Assembly (NCBI GenBank): GCA_942159475.1
Contig: OW804096.1
Span: 104,506,194 to 104,570,193, forward strand
Origin: Sthenelais limicola
Lineage: Eukaryota > Annelida > Polychaeta > Phyllodocida > Sigalionidae
Length of the DNA stretch: 64,000 bases
Reading direction: 5' to 3'
In this document: positions 11,637 through 21,613 of the stretch, one piece after another
Layout of the letters: each line of letters starts with the position of its first letter
Position numbering within the stretch: position 1 is the stretch's first letter
The notes under the pieces: generated by a model
What the model was told of the DNA's origin: nothing
Databases searched by the model: none
What the model saw: the letters and a program-made list of their open reading frames with translations, nothing else
Translations under genes and position numbers: made by a program

Positions 11637-11729
11637 TTATCCTAGGTAGTCCCATATTGGAATCTGGTTTTGTTGGAATCTGGTTTTATATTCCTCTTTT
11701 TTGTACGCGTACAGCCTCTTATCGTTTAA
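11637..11729 (-). pseudogene. LINE ORF2 extreme C-terminus, separated by the TTAA element
   Basis: Skipping 11730-13059, the frame from 13060 upstream runs without a break through TTAA into NDKRLYAYKKEEYKTRF and ends IWDYLG at TAA (11637-11639). This shows that the 1326-bp element sits inside the coding region and that the C-terminus was intact before insertion. Confidence 0.85.
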
Positions 11730-13055
11730 CCCCTTCACCCCCACTGGCAACAATTGTTGCCAGCCCCACGTGGGCAAATCTTGCCCTTTTTTGCCCATTT
11801 GGGCAAATTTGACCAAACTTGACATAGTCATAGTAATCTGGGGTAAGTATGTATTATGGAGTATTTAGTATCACTATAACACATACATCATGGAAATTAA
11901 TTCTCTAGTATTTATTTCCATGGCAACTCAAGGGGGATAGAATGGTAACCATGGAAACAATGTAACAATTTAGGGCTTATTTTTGTCACTTTTCCTGTTT
12001 GTATTTAGCTATTTTGAGGAATTTGTCTTCACAAAAACATAAGATTTGAAGGTCTTTGATGCCTTGATATTTCTAAGGAAAAAATATAGCTCTACTAGAA
12101 AAACCGTTTCCATGGAAACAGAATTTGACAAAATACATCAATTTTCACACAAAATTATTTGTAAATTGAAATGAATAATTTCCATTTAAACATTCACCCA
12201 AATTTGCTGAAACTCTCAATTCTTGCCAGGCATATCAAAATTAGTTGTACAAATCCATTTTTCTCGGTGTCTGTCAATGGTAACCATGGAAACGACTTAG
12301 GATATATACCCTAGGCTAATTTCTCCCAGAAAAATAATGATTTTTCAGAAATCTCCTGATATAGGCAAGTGTGGTATCAGAAGAAAGGTCTCGAAAAGGA
12401 GAATTCAGAAATATAATTTATTTTTAAATCGGAGTAGTTCCGTTACCATGGCGACCAAAAATAGAACATTTCTTTAATTTTCTAATTCATGTGTTTTCAT
12501 TTGGTTGCTATGGTAACAGACTCATAAAATGTTGTAAAAACTAACTTAATTTAATAGGGGAATCATTTAGATTGACTTGAGCAACAGAAACAATAGAAAA
12601 ATCCCCATTAAGTAGGAAAATCGTCAAATTGAATACAGGGGTATCTATTTTCATACCTTCTCTATAATGGTATTCTGGTAAACCCTATAGAGGTAGGTAT
12701 TATTGAATGATGTTTCCAAGGTAACCTTTAGGATTCCCCTGATGTGTTTGGTATCAAAATGTTCCTAGTGACATAACCAATCTAGACCCAACAATACCTA
12801 AATCATATATTAAAGAATATTTGAATGAAACTAAAAATAAACTAATTATCTTAATAAAACAATGCGTTGCCATGGTAACCGATTTTTAGTACATAACCAT
12901 TTCAAATACGGGATCTCTATGGAAAGTGCTTCAAGGTGATATATATATATTATGGTGAAAGAAAGTGTAAAATTATATTTTTTATTCAGATATATGCATA
13001 TTAATTGTAGGAAATTGACCCCCAAATTCCCCTGGGGAGGCTGGGGTTGAAGGGG
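11730..13055. mobile_element. TTAA-flanked non-autonomous DNA transposon (piggyBac-like), inserted in LINE ORF2
   Basis: 1326 bp, flanked by TTAA at 11726-11729 and 13056-13059. Terminal inverted repeats are CCCCTTCAMCCCC (13 bp). Removing the element plus one TTAA rejoins the LINE ORF2 frame exactly. There is no transposase ORF. A subterminal 18-bp perfect palindrome (TGGCAACAATTGTTGCCA, 11744-11761) is followed by CCCACGTGGGC and repeated TTGCCC words. At least eight GTTRCCATGGYAAC-type palindromes are spread over the interior. TTAA duplication also occurs in Kolobok elements, so the superfamily is tentative. Confidence 0.82.
11914..12879. promoter_or_regulatory. cluster of eight X-box-like (RFX-type) palindromes
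   Basis: Near-palindromic 14-mers of the form GTTNCC-AT-GGNAAC occur at 11914-11927, 11945-11958, 12106-12119, 12280-12293, 12442-12455, 12504-12517, 12712-12725 and 12866-12879. The last (GTTGCCATGGTAAC) fits the consensus X-box bound by RFX factors. That RFX binds here is inference. Confidence 0.6.
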
Positions 13056-13450
13056 TTAAGTGCTTTCTGATTTCCCTTAAAGCGTCTATAAATTCTATTT
13101 TTCCCTTTCCAAAAAGTCTTATTCTATGTATATAGTTTTTTACTACTAAGGTGATGAAATCCACTTTGTTTCTTTTGGTTCCCCCCCGGTTACTACCGAG
13201 TAAGACTTCTTCTCTTGATAAGAGATTTACACCCTTCATGTGTTTGTCGCCTGAGGCGTTCAACCATATCGTAATACTTTGCCATAGGTCGTATACAGTT
13301 GTACAATCATAGAAAAAATGCGTTATACTATCATACTCTCCGCATGTATCACATTCTGGGGACTCTTTTATCTTTATATTTTTTAAGTAACTATTACATG
13401 TGATGATTCTATTTATTATTCTGTATTGCAAGGATTGAAGCTTGACATTT
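13056..13450 (-). pseudogene. LINE ORF2 C-terminal part, frameshifted: zinc-knuckle region
   Basis: This continues ORF2 in a shifted frame, reading ENVKLQSLQYRIINRI, then the zf-RVT-type knuckle CDTCGEYDSITHFFYDC (C-x2-C-x7-H-x4-C) found near the C-terminus of L1/Tx1-like ORF2 proteins. The LINE reading frame stops being LINE sequence at the TTAA at 13056-13059, where the nested TTAA element begins. The last roughly 25 codons of the open frame here (to 12982) belong to the inserted element. Confidence 0.85.
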
Positions 13451-13451
13451 T

Positions 13452-16400
13452 CTATATTTTATAAGGTGATAGATAAATCTGCTTCCAACGATCTTGACTT
13501 ATACGATTATTTTGTAGTTCTAATAAATTGTTCCACTCCTCATTTCTGTTTTCCTTCTTTCTGTCTTCGTCCAATACAAATTGATACCACTTAAAGGTTT
13601 TCCCTGGGTTTCTTATATTAACTCTTTTATCTCCCATTATAATGTATATGGGGTTCCCTCTTACAATGGTATTTTCGTTTCTTAGGATTTTCTTCCATTC
13701 TCTCGGGATCGCCTGCGTTATTTGCAGCTCCTCTAGGAAGGATAGGTTTATTTCTAAAATTTCTTCTATTTCTTTTTTCGTTAATAATCTTTTTTCTTTA
13801 ACGATATCTTTGACCAAGAGTATGTTTTTCCTCTGGAAGGTTCTAATTATCCCGGGCCTTAGCCCTGTTTTGATTAAGTTATTTTTCCATAGATTTTCTA
13901 ATAGAATTTCTTCACCCGATTGTGGGCTTCTCTGGCCATGGGCTTGAAACCAGGCTCTTAGAATTTCATCATAAAAAGGTACGCCTATGTTTAATGGTTT
14001 ACTAGTTCTTCTCTTAAGCTCTGCCATCAATTCTCCTTCCAACTTGGTTTGGAAGCAGGCCGTCCATTTTTTTTCCTGTCCCTCTATCAGGGCTTTTACC
14101 CATTTTAGCCTATTTGCTTTAATAGATGCCTCCATACTTCTAAGCTTTAGACCTCCTTGTTCTATAGTTTGTATTAAGTATTTCCTAGCTATCTTAGGCT
14201 TTCTGTTTTTCCATACGAATTGGTCAATGGATTTATTTATCTCTCTCATTGCCTCTTCACTGACATATATGTTTGAGGCTATATATGTTGAGAGGGAGGA
14301 AATCAAATTATTTGCCGCTATTATTCTCCCCTTAAGAGAGATCTCTCTTTTACTCCATTGTTTCTTGACCAGGTTAATTTTCTCTTTTAATTTTTGGAGA
14401 TTTACTACTTCTGTTCTTGAAGCATTTGATGGGTAGACGTGCGTCACCCCTAATATATTTATCTCATTTTTCCAGGCTAGTTTTTTTATTTCCTCTCTCT
14501 CTGACTTCTGCTCTCCTATGTTAAAACCATTGGGGTTTTTTTTGTTCAAGATAAGACCTGAAAATTTACCGAAGAGCTGTATCTCTTTAATAGTCGCTTG
14601 TAAAGATTTTTCATCCTTTACCGTGATGGTTAGGTCATCCGCGAACTGGACTAGTTTATGTTCTAGATTTCCCATTCTAATCCCCCGAATATTTTCATTA
14701 TCTCTTATATTGTTTGCAAGTGTTTCTGCTACTAAAATGTATAATGATGATGACAAGGGGTCGCCTTGTTTAAGGCCTCTCAATATAGGAAATTCTCTGG
14801 AAAAATGCCCATTGTTTAAGACTCTAGCACTCGAGTCTTGTATAAGTATTTTAATCCATTTCGTAACATAATCGCCCAGGTTTAGACCTTCTATGACTTT
14901 AAATAGCATGTCCCACGACACTGTGTCGTAGGCTTTCTGGAAATCGAAAGAGACCACTAGGGCCTCTTCCTTCTCTTCCTTACATTTTGTGAGTATATCT
15001 GCAATGCGTCTTGTGGCATGGCCTATGTACCTACCTGGGATAAACCCGTGTTGGTCTTCATTTACCATGGTATTCAACAGTGGTGATATTCTGTTTGCTA
15101 TTATTTTGGATAAGATTTTATAATCCACGTTGAGCAGGGAAATGGGTCTCCAAGAGGCAATTAATTTTTTATCATTATCTTTCTTTGGAATAAGTGTAAT
15201 AACTGATTTTTTTTGAGATTCTGTTTTTTCTTCCTTTCTTTTGACTTCCTTTGCCATATCTATAAACAGTATTTTAATATCTTCCCAGAATTCTTGATAA
15301 AATTCTATCGGAATTCCATCTGAACCTGGGGTTTTGTTCTTTTTCATTTCGGATATTACTGTTTTTATTTCGGCCTCGGAGATTTCCCTGCTCAACGCGT
15401 TAACATATTTTTCTTCTACCTTGTTGCTCGGTTTTATATTCAACTGGTTGGTATTACACATTTTACCTCCAGTTTTATTATACAGTTGTTGGTAGTAATT
15501 CTTTTGAGCTTCTAATATCTCTTTTTGCTCTGTAATAACTTTTCCATTATCCAGTACCTCGGTCATTACCTTGGACGTTGCACTTTTTCTTTCCAGGCCT
15601 AAAAAGTATTTGGTGGGCTTTTCACCCTCCATCATCCATTTAACCCTGGAACGTATCATGGAGCCTATGGCTTTTTGCCTTTGGATTTGTCTAATCTCTT
15701 CCCTTGTGGATTCGAGCTCCAATTTCTCCCCTTCTGTTTTTATCTTAATTTTACTCAGGTGTTCGAACCTTTGTTCTAAACCTTCTTCGTATATTCTTTC
15801 CTCTCGCTTCTTTTTCTTACCATGTACAGTTGCTTCGGTATGTATCATGTATTTAAAGATTTCCCACCTTTCTAGCTCATTTTCTATTATATCACTATTG
15901 GACACATTTTCTACTATTTCTCTAACACCATTTCTAAAGCTTTCATTTTGAAATATAGTTGTATTCAATTTCCAGATACCTTTACCTCTGGCGTTATTAT
16001 TTTCTGATAACCTAAGTATGACCTTAGCATGGTCTGACCATACCGTTGCTTTGTGCTTAACCTCTATAACTCTATCCAACATACACTTTTCTATAAATAT
16101 ATAGTCAAGTCTGGAGGTTTGCTGCCCTCTGCTCCACGTAAAGCTTTGGTCGTTTGGCTTTAGGGTTCTGAAAGTGTCTATCATTTTGTAGTCTCTCAGC
16201 ATTTGTCTTAGCTGTTTCGCTGCTTTACTGTTTTTGGTACGGTTGGTATTTTTCGGGGTGTTGGTATCCTCCACCCTTTCCAGCTGATCTAGTTTTATGT
16301 TTAAATCCCCCATTATCAAACACGGTATGTGCTGATATTCCTTTACTAGCTTGTTGATCGTTTTAAGCAGATGCATCTGTTGTTTTTCGTACTCCGAAGT

Positions 16401-16754
16401 AAATTGGTATATATTACACACAAAGAGCTGACCCAGCTCTGTTTCGATTATGGCGGCTATTGCTCTTCCCTCGAACACTGAGACAACCTTTAGCACTTTA
16501 CATTTACAGTCTTTTGATATCATTATAGCTACTCCTTTCGAATTAGATGCTCCGTGGTTAAACAATATGGTACCCGGCCATTGCGATCTCCATATGGCCT
16601 CTTGGTTTTCCGTTGAATGAGTTTCTTGTAGTGCTATGATAGCATTCTTATGCTTGGCTAGGTTGTTGAACAAGGCTTTCCTTTTCCCTATCTCGCCTAT
16701 GCCATTGACGTTATAGGATACTAATGTGATGCTATTTTCTTTTTGGCCTTCCAT
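13452..16754 (-). CDS. LINE ORF2 protein, main part: AP endonuclease plus reverse transcriptase
   Basis: 1100 codons. The N-terminal APE-type endonuclease nicks target DNA; its motifs are visible as NVNG (15-18), QETH (43-46), GDLN (149-152), SRLDYIF (214-220) and SDH (240-242). The reverse transcriptase spans about 460-800: TPGSDGIP, LIPKKD, the catalytic FDFQKAYD (603-610), LKQGDPLSSSLY and FADD (704-707). All these key residues are present. The frame ends at TAG 13452-13454, but homology continues at once in another frame (to a zinc knuckle), so the stop results from a one-base indel. With the remaining pieces the full ORF2 would be about 1260 codons. It makes cDNA at the nicked target by target-primed reverse transcription. 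Confidence 0.93.
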   Translation of the reverse strand: MEGQKENSITLVSYNVNGIGEIGKRKALFNNLAKHKNAIIALQETHSTENQEAIWRSQWPGTILFNHGASNSKGVAIMISKDCKCKVLKVVSVFEGRAIAAIIETELGQLFVCNIYQFTSEYEKQQMHLLKTINKLVKEYQHIPCLIMGDLNIKLDQLERVEDTNTPKNTNRTKNSKAAKQLRQMLRDYKMIDTFRTLKPNDQSFTWSRGQQTSRLDYIFIEKCMLDRVIEVKHKATVWSDHAKVILRLSENNNARGKGIWKLNTTIFQNESFRNGVREIVENVSNSDIIENELERWEIFKYMIHTEATVHGKKKKREERIYEEGLEQRFEHLSKIKIKTEGEKLELESTREEIRQIQRQKAIGSMIRSRVKWMMEGEKPTKYFLGLERKSATSKVMTEVLDNGKVITEQKEILEAQKNYYQQLYNKTGGKMCNTNQLNIKPSNKVEEKYVNALSREISEAEIKTVISEMKKNKTPGSDGIPIEFYQEFWEDIKILFIDMAKEVKRKEEKTESQKKSVITLIPKKDNDKKLIASWRPISLLNVDYKILSKIIANRISPLLNTMVNEDQHGFIPGRYIGHATRRIADILTKCKEEKEEALVVSFDFQKAYDTVSWDMLFKVIEGLNLGDYVTKWIKILIQDSSARVLNNGHFSREFPILRGLKQGDPLSSSLYILVAETLANNIRDNENIRGIRMGNLEHKLVQFADDLTITVKDEKSLQATIKEIQLFGKFSGLILNKKNPNGFNIGEQKSEREEIKKLAWKNEINILGVTHVYPSNASRTEVVNLQKLKEKINLVKKQWSKREISLKGRIIAANNLISSLSTYIASNIYVSEEAMREINKSIDQFVWKNRKPKIARKYLIQTIEQGGLKLRSMEASIKANRLKWVKALIEGQEKKWTACFQTKLEGELMAELKRRTSKPLNIGVPFYDEILRAWFQAHGQRSPQSGEEILLENLWKNNLIKTGLRPGIIRTFQRKNILLVKDIVKEKRLLTKKEIEEILEINLSFLEELQITQAIPREWKKILRNENTIVRGNPIYIIMGDKRVNIRNPGKTFKWYQFVLDEDRKKENRNEEWNNLLELQNNRISQDRWKQIYLSPYKI

Positions 16755-16798
16755 TTTACAATTTTTTTTTCTTTTTCTGTCTTACTCCTATTCCTCTC

Positions 16799-18445
16799 TT
16801 ATGCTTCTTCTTCTTCCTGATCTTCTATCATGGCTTCTCCGTCTGAATCTGTATCTGAGTCTGATTCTTCTTCGTCGGACTCTTCTTTTGTCTGAGCCTT
16901 TCTTAAGCTCTCCCTGATTGCTTCCCATAGCCTGCCCATAATGTTACTGTCCTTGGGCCAGTTGCCATCTAGTAAAGCGGAGGGGTCGGTAAGGTCTAAT
17001 CCGATGCCCCATATCGGGTCCCACTGATTAGCCTCCCCAATTCTCTTTGTTCCTGTGGCTAGGACGTATTTGGCGATCTTTTCTATTTGCTGTACTTTTA
17101 CCATGAGCGCTGGGTACAGCATGTCTGGGACTTGCTTTATCCACTTCTCCTGGTCTTCTTCTAGTTTCATTTCATTTAGCAAGCTCTTCGAGAATTTCGG
17201 GTCTTTTTGGAGCAGGAATGACGAAGCCCTAATGGGCTCTCCGGCAAACATGAGTCGTTTGTATGCCAGTAATTGCTCAGTCGAATGAAATTCTTTACCT
17301 TGGTAGTTGAATGGGTGTTTGTAGTGGTTGGACAACGGCGATTCACTTCCGAAGTATATGAATGTGTCCTCTGCCTCCCTTTTGGACAGGTAAGTGAGCG
17401 AGATTCTTGTAGGTACACTCTCCAATTGGTCGTGCTTGTAAAGCCACCTGTCCAATCTAACATTTCCTTCTTCATTTCTGACTACCTTGTAGCATTTTAG
17501 TTCCCTTGCTGCCCTTATTATGGGCATGGCTCTGTTGATCCTGTCCCTGATCTCCTTGGGATGATCTCTCCTTAGCCATCTGTGGTCATCTTTATTTTCT
17601 GATTTGTTTATTTTTTTTAATCTGTTTTTCTTGCTCCAGATTTCATTCGCTGCCTCTGCGTTTTTGAAAATTATCAGCAGTGTTTTAGAGGATGGAGGTC
17701 CTATTCTTTTGGCGGTTAGAATCTGAGGGTTGTCGATTCTCATGACCCTGCCAAAGAGGTCTTCCACTTTCTGTATAAGATCCTCCTCTGTCTCCCCTTC
17801 CACTCTTTCGAAACCATCCACTACTAAGTTGCTGGCTAGTTTATCAGTTTCTCTATCCAAATCAGTTACCTGTCTTGGCCTGAAGTTGGCCCGGTTCCCC
17901 CACCTGGGGGGAGCTCCCTCCTTTCTTTCCCTTGGCTGTGTTATGTTGCTGGCACATGCCCCGGCGTAATCTCCGGATTCAGCATCAGCACTAGCACTCA
18001 TACTGGGTGTTGGTTCCTTTTTGGCTCCGGCTTTCTCGATTTTTGACACTCTTTCTGCTAGGTCAGCAACCTCTTCTTTTACTTCTGATATGTTCTGACC
18101 TTGTTTATCGATTTTTTCCTCCGCAGTTTTCAGTTGCTTCTGGCTGCCTTCCACCGTGGATAATATAGTGGTTAGCAACTTTAGCACTGTCGGGTTAACT
18201 GAGGGGTCGTTTATGTTCTCTAGATCTATTTTATTCTCGTTCTTTTTTGTCTCCATTTTGGGTTGAGTTGTTTTCAGTTTAACCTCTTTCCTTACTCTTT
18301 TGGCCTTGGCCGCGTCACTTTCGCCTACTTGGTTTTGGCCTGTCATATCCTGCTTTCCTTCACTTTCTTCCCTACTTCTCTTGAGGCTCTTTTGGACAAA
18401 AAAGTCTGTTACCCTGCCCTTGCCGGTCATACAGTTCATTCGCAC
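16799..18445 (-). CDS. LINE ORF1 protein: PCNA-box-like N-terminus, coiled coil, RRM-like core, NADAR-like C-terminal domain
   Basis: 548 aa, uninterrupted. Residues 9-16 (KGRVTDFF) followed by basic residues resemble a PCNA-interacting box with K in place of the first Q. Residues 84-140 form a heptad-rich coiled coil, as in ORF1 trimerisation stalks. Residues 204-285 look like the RRM of L1-type ORF1 proteins and 285-352 like the basic C-terminal RNA-binding domain (RWLRRDHP, AARELK). Residues 360-518 match the layout of NADAR/YbiA domains: IYFGSESPLSNHY, then STEQLLAYKRLMF, then YVLATGTKRIGEA, then WGIGLDLTDP, GNW and an LWEAIRESLR end. The tail 519-548 is strongly acidic. NADAR enzymes hydrolyse ADP-ribose from guanine in nucleic acids; a role here in protecting element nucleic acid is inference. 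The first ATG at 18445 was taken; a second in-frame ATG (Met6) is also possible. It is followed by ORF2 after 44 bp. Confidence 0.85.
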   Translation of the reverse strand: MRMNCMTGKGRVTDFFVQKSLKRSREESEGKQDMTGQNQVGESDAAKAKRVRKEVKLKTTQPKMETKKNENKIDLENINDPSVNPTVLKLLTTILSTVEGSQKQLKTAEEKIDKQGQNISEVKEEVADLAERVSKIEKAGAKKEPTPSMSASADAESGDYAGACASNITQPRERKEGAPPRWGNRANFRPRQVTDLDRETDKLASNLVVDGFERVEGETEEDLIQKVEDLFGRVMRIDNPQILTAKRIGPPSSKTLLIIFKNAEAANEIWSKKNRLKKINKSENKDDHRWLRRDHPKEIRDRINRAMPIIRAARELKCYKVVRNEEGNVRLDRWLYKHDQLESVPTRISLTYLSKREAEDTFIYFGSESPLSNHYKHPFNYQGKEFHSTEQLLAYKRLMFAGEPIRASSFLLQKDPKFSKSLLNEMKLEEDQEKWIKQVPDMLYPALMVKVQQIEKIAKYVLATGTKRIGEANQWDPIWGIGLDLTDPSALLDGNWPKDSNIMGRLWEAIRESLRKAQTKEESDEEESDSDTDSDGEAMIEDQEEEEA

Positions 18446-19209
18446 CCTACTGTCTTATAATAGTTATCACGTCCGAGGAGGTGTAAGGGTGGGTGTGTCC
18501 CTTTGTTTATGTTTACCTTTTGAGCTTCCGGTCTTAGCGCATGCGCCGTGCTGGTCTTTTCTGGCAATGCACTAACTCGTAGCTATGTTATTTACACAGT
18601 TCTGTTTACTTTCGCTCTTGCTACTTTATCCGTTATTGCTTTACTGTCTTTTAAAGGCCCAGATTACTTATTAAATCTTTACGTTGTGTGTGTCCCAGTA
18701 TTTGCTGTGTCGTCACTTTACCTTGCCGTTCTCGCTCGCCACTGGCTACCCGGGGCTGTTGAGCTTAATGGCTGCCTCTTAGTTGCTCGATTCGATTTTG
18801 TTCGGTACTATTACTCCTAACTTGTGTGCCCTCTTGGGGTTTGGATGTCTTTTTTTGGTTAATCCTTTCAGTCTCTAGCTTGATTATCCACATTAAATCC
18901 TTTCCTATGCGTATTTCCACACTTATGAGCCCTTGTCTTGGCTTCTGTGAGCGATATCTGAGCACCACGCTACCTCTAGGGTGAAATGGCGCGAACAGTA
19001 CCCGCTTGAATATGTCCCTTTTCTTTTTGTCTTTGAGTGCTTTGTTATTTAGTATTAGTCTTTTTGTATGTGTGTATGTCTTCTCTGTGCCTTTACTGCT
19101 GGAAAGACACTATATAGATGACCGTAATACCTCCTGGCACCTCGCTAATCTGAAAAAAAAAGGTGTCGAAAAACATCGACCTTCTTCTGACTCTCAAGGC
19201 TAAACCGGC
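18446..19209 (-). promoter_or_regulatory. LINE 5' UTR (presumed internal promoter)
   Basis: This is the 764-bp leader between the TSD and the ORF1 start. Because the element is full length, this segment should carry its internal promoter. I see no clear TATA or known factor site. Confidence 0.5.
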
Positions 19210-19225
19210 CCTACACAATAACTTT
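19210..19225. repeat. LINE target-site duplication, right copy
   Basis: CCTACACAATAACTTT, identical to the sequence next to the poly(A) end at 11209, marks the 5' integration boundary of the LINE. Confidence 0.9.
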
Positions 19226-20890
19226 ATGTGGTGGTTGTCTTGGTTTCCAAATGAAAAAACAAAGGCTTGGTCATATGAAAACAGTTTGAATGTATGCCCT
19301 AGCTCTTCTTTTCCTCCCATACCGGGTATCCCTCAATATACCGGGTACACCCCTGACATCATTTGCATTCATATCTCCACAATAGATTTTTTTAGAAGAC
19401 TGAAATTTGGGGTATATATGAAGATACATACTGGGATAACATTAGCGGAAATTTAGTACCATAGTACCAGTCAACCTTGGTCTACATACAGGATAACTAA
19501 CAAGTTGGTTGAAGGATTGTGAATATTGCACGAGTTGCGCAGCAACGAGTGCAACGAGTTAGTTATCTGATTTATTTTATATGCTTTATACAAGGTTAAA
19601 CAGTGTATATTTTGTAGAAATATTATCAAATTACAGCTATATATGATGCTTGATCATGTATTTTTGTGCGTAGGCCTAGGACTATGCATCACGCTGTTCT
19701 ATCGAGCATCGAGGGAAATCCATTTGAGAAAAATAGCTCACATTTCATGATCAATTTTAAACACTTTCACAGCTTTAGATTCTTAGAAAATGAAGTTATA
19801 CTTATAATAATAAAGGGTAGACCTTCATAAATATGAAAGGATTTTAATTTATTGATTCATTTGAATGAGATATTACAACTCAACCTGCGTTGAAAGTTAC
19901 GACGATCTGCGTGCCATTTCATTTTGTTGTCAGTTGGCCGGAAAATCACTGACGTTTTCGAATGAATTTACATCCTTTTCACAGCTTTAAAAACTTTTAA
20001 ACCCACACTAATGCTTTAACAAAGGGTAGGCTAAATAAATATGAAAGTATTTTAGTTTATTTCCTTTCTTTTTGATCTAATTTCACTGTTCTACCTCCCG
20101 TTCCGTCTGCGTTGACAACTGATCACTCCAATGGCGTGATTCCCCTCAGATGGGCTTACGCGCTGTCATAGGCGCCTTCAGGATGCCACTCAGAGCGTGG
20201 AGTTGTATACGACACAACTCAGAGCGTGGAGTTATATATGCACTCAACGTATACAACTCTACAATACGTTGTTTCAACGGCAACGCGTATATAATAAATT
20301 ATAATAGGGTATAGGGCATACCCGGTATGAAAAAGTATAAAATCTCCGGTTTGGTAAATGTTGAACCATGGTCCATTTAATGTCTACATTACTGGCCAAA
20401 TTGTACCAAGATTGCATTAATGATATGTTAGAGTGTATTTCACATATTTTAAATCACATGTCACGGTTATATTTAAAGCCAGTATACTAGAATCTAGGTT
20501 TGATACCGGGTATACCCAAGTGACTTCTGGAGATAGGAGATTGCAGTATAAGACTGGCATACTGTGATGAAAGCTAGTAGAAGACCGAAATGTTACCAAG
20601 GTATCACAAACATGTATAAGGACTGAAACCAGGTGAAATTTGATACCTAGAACATTTACTTTTTTTATGAGGGAGGCATAATGTGAAAAAGTAGTGGATT
20701 CTGAGGTGTTTTTATTAGAATTTCAACATTCAGAGTGATTTTTGTCATTGGAAACTCCCAAATATATAATTAATTTGTACATTTCCGTAAAGCTTAGGAT
20801 GTCCCCTTTCCAATGATACCAAGATCATAAGAATTGATTCATTTGTGCACAATAGGCCTACCCATTAAGTATACTGTGCAAAGGTCGGGA
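19226..20890. other. interior of the 13.66-kb element, no gene seen
   Basis: AT-rich, with short ATACCGGGTAT-type words at about 19319, 19340, 20307 and 20507, a GATAACTAAC/GTTAGTTATC inverted pair around 19490-19568, and repeated AACTCAGAGCGTGGAGTT (about 20185-20235). No ORF that I can support. Confidence 0.4.
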
Positions 20891-21044
20891 ATTTCTTAAT
20901 TGTACATTCTCAAAAAAATTGACCCATATGTATATATAGGAGTAATTCCACCAATTGGTTGACAATTGACTATAAAATAGATTTTTGCATTTTTAACGAG
21001 AAATCTTGGTCTGGACGTATTTTAATCAATTCTGTCAGTTTCTG

Positions 21045-21280
21045 TATAGACAGAGGGTCAAGGCCCTGTGACCCTTGCCGCTGCCATTACCATTACCATT
21101 ACTGAATAATTTTTGGGCTGTAACTTTTCTTCTAGTTGGAATATTTCCACAAACTAAAACGCGTTATGACCCTTATGTCGAGACCTATGAATTACACAAC
21201 AATTCAAAATATTATGTGCATATTTGTTTTATTTAGTTCTAATTTAAATCCTCATTTATGTAGAAATATGTAAGCCTACC
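21045..21280 (+). repeat. dispersed repeat, copy 1
   Basis: About 230 bp matching 44455-44705 in inverse orientation at roughly 80 percent by eye, including GCCGCTGCCATTA, GGCTGTAACTTTTCTTCTAG, CTTATGTCGAGA and TATGTGCATATTTGTTTTAT. No coding capacity. Confidence 0.75.
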
Positions 21281-21613
21281 TATCAGCATTCTCGTCAAAG
21301 ACTCTACCAAGCTGTCCTGACTACAATATTTATCATTATTATACACGCATTCAATACCGAGGCCCCGACAGCCGCACATTACTTGTAACGTGGTATTGGA
21401 CTAGTACATTACCGGCGCGTTGTCATGGCGACGCAAGTTTGGTGGCGCAAGATTGCCGACGCAAGTTTGCCGTGTGCGAGGGCTTTCTTTCTCCAACATT
21501 TCATCTGTTTCTAGTTATATTCCTCTTGTACGAACACCAGATATGGCAAATTATGTCAATGTATCTTTAATTAAGCATGTTTTGCATGCAAAACTAGGCA
21601 TGTATAATAATCA

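Larger units (their letters stand above)
11222..19209 (-). mobile_element. full-length two-ORF LINE (L1/Tx1-like) with TSD and poly(A), carrying a nested TTAA element
   Basis: Target-site duplications CCTACACAATAAC(TTT) flank it at 11209-11221 and 19210-19225. The minus-strand 3' end has an AATAAA signal (11248-11253 on the plus strand) followed by an 18-A tail (11222-11239). From 5' to 3' on the minus strand there is a 764-bp 5' UTR, ORF1 (548 codons), a 44-bp spacer, ORF2 (APE-type endonuclease, reverse transcriptase, zinc-knuckle C-terminus) and a roughly 400-bp 3' UTR. The element is about 6.66 kb without the 1326-bp TTAA element inserted in the ORF2 C-terminus. Apart from that insertion, ORF2 has one frameshift near 13450. 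The near-intact state and matching TSDs imply a recent insertion. The clade call is from motif style only. Confidence 0.92.

Noticed and set aside
13642..17500. Plus-strand frames across the LINE
   Set aside because: Antisense shadows of ORF1 and ORF2; hydrophobic, low-information peptides.
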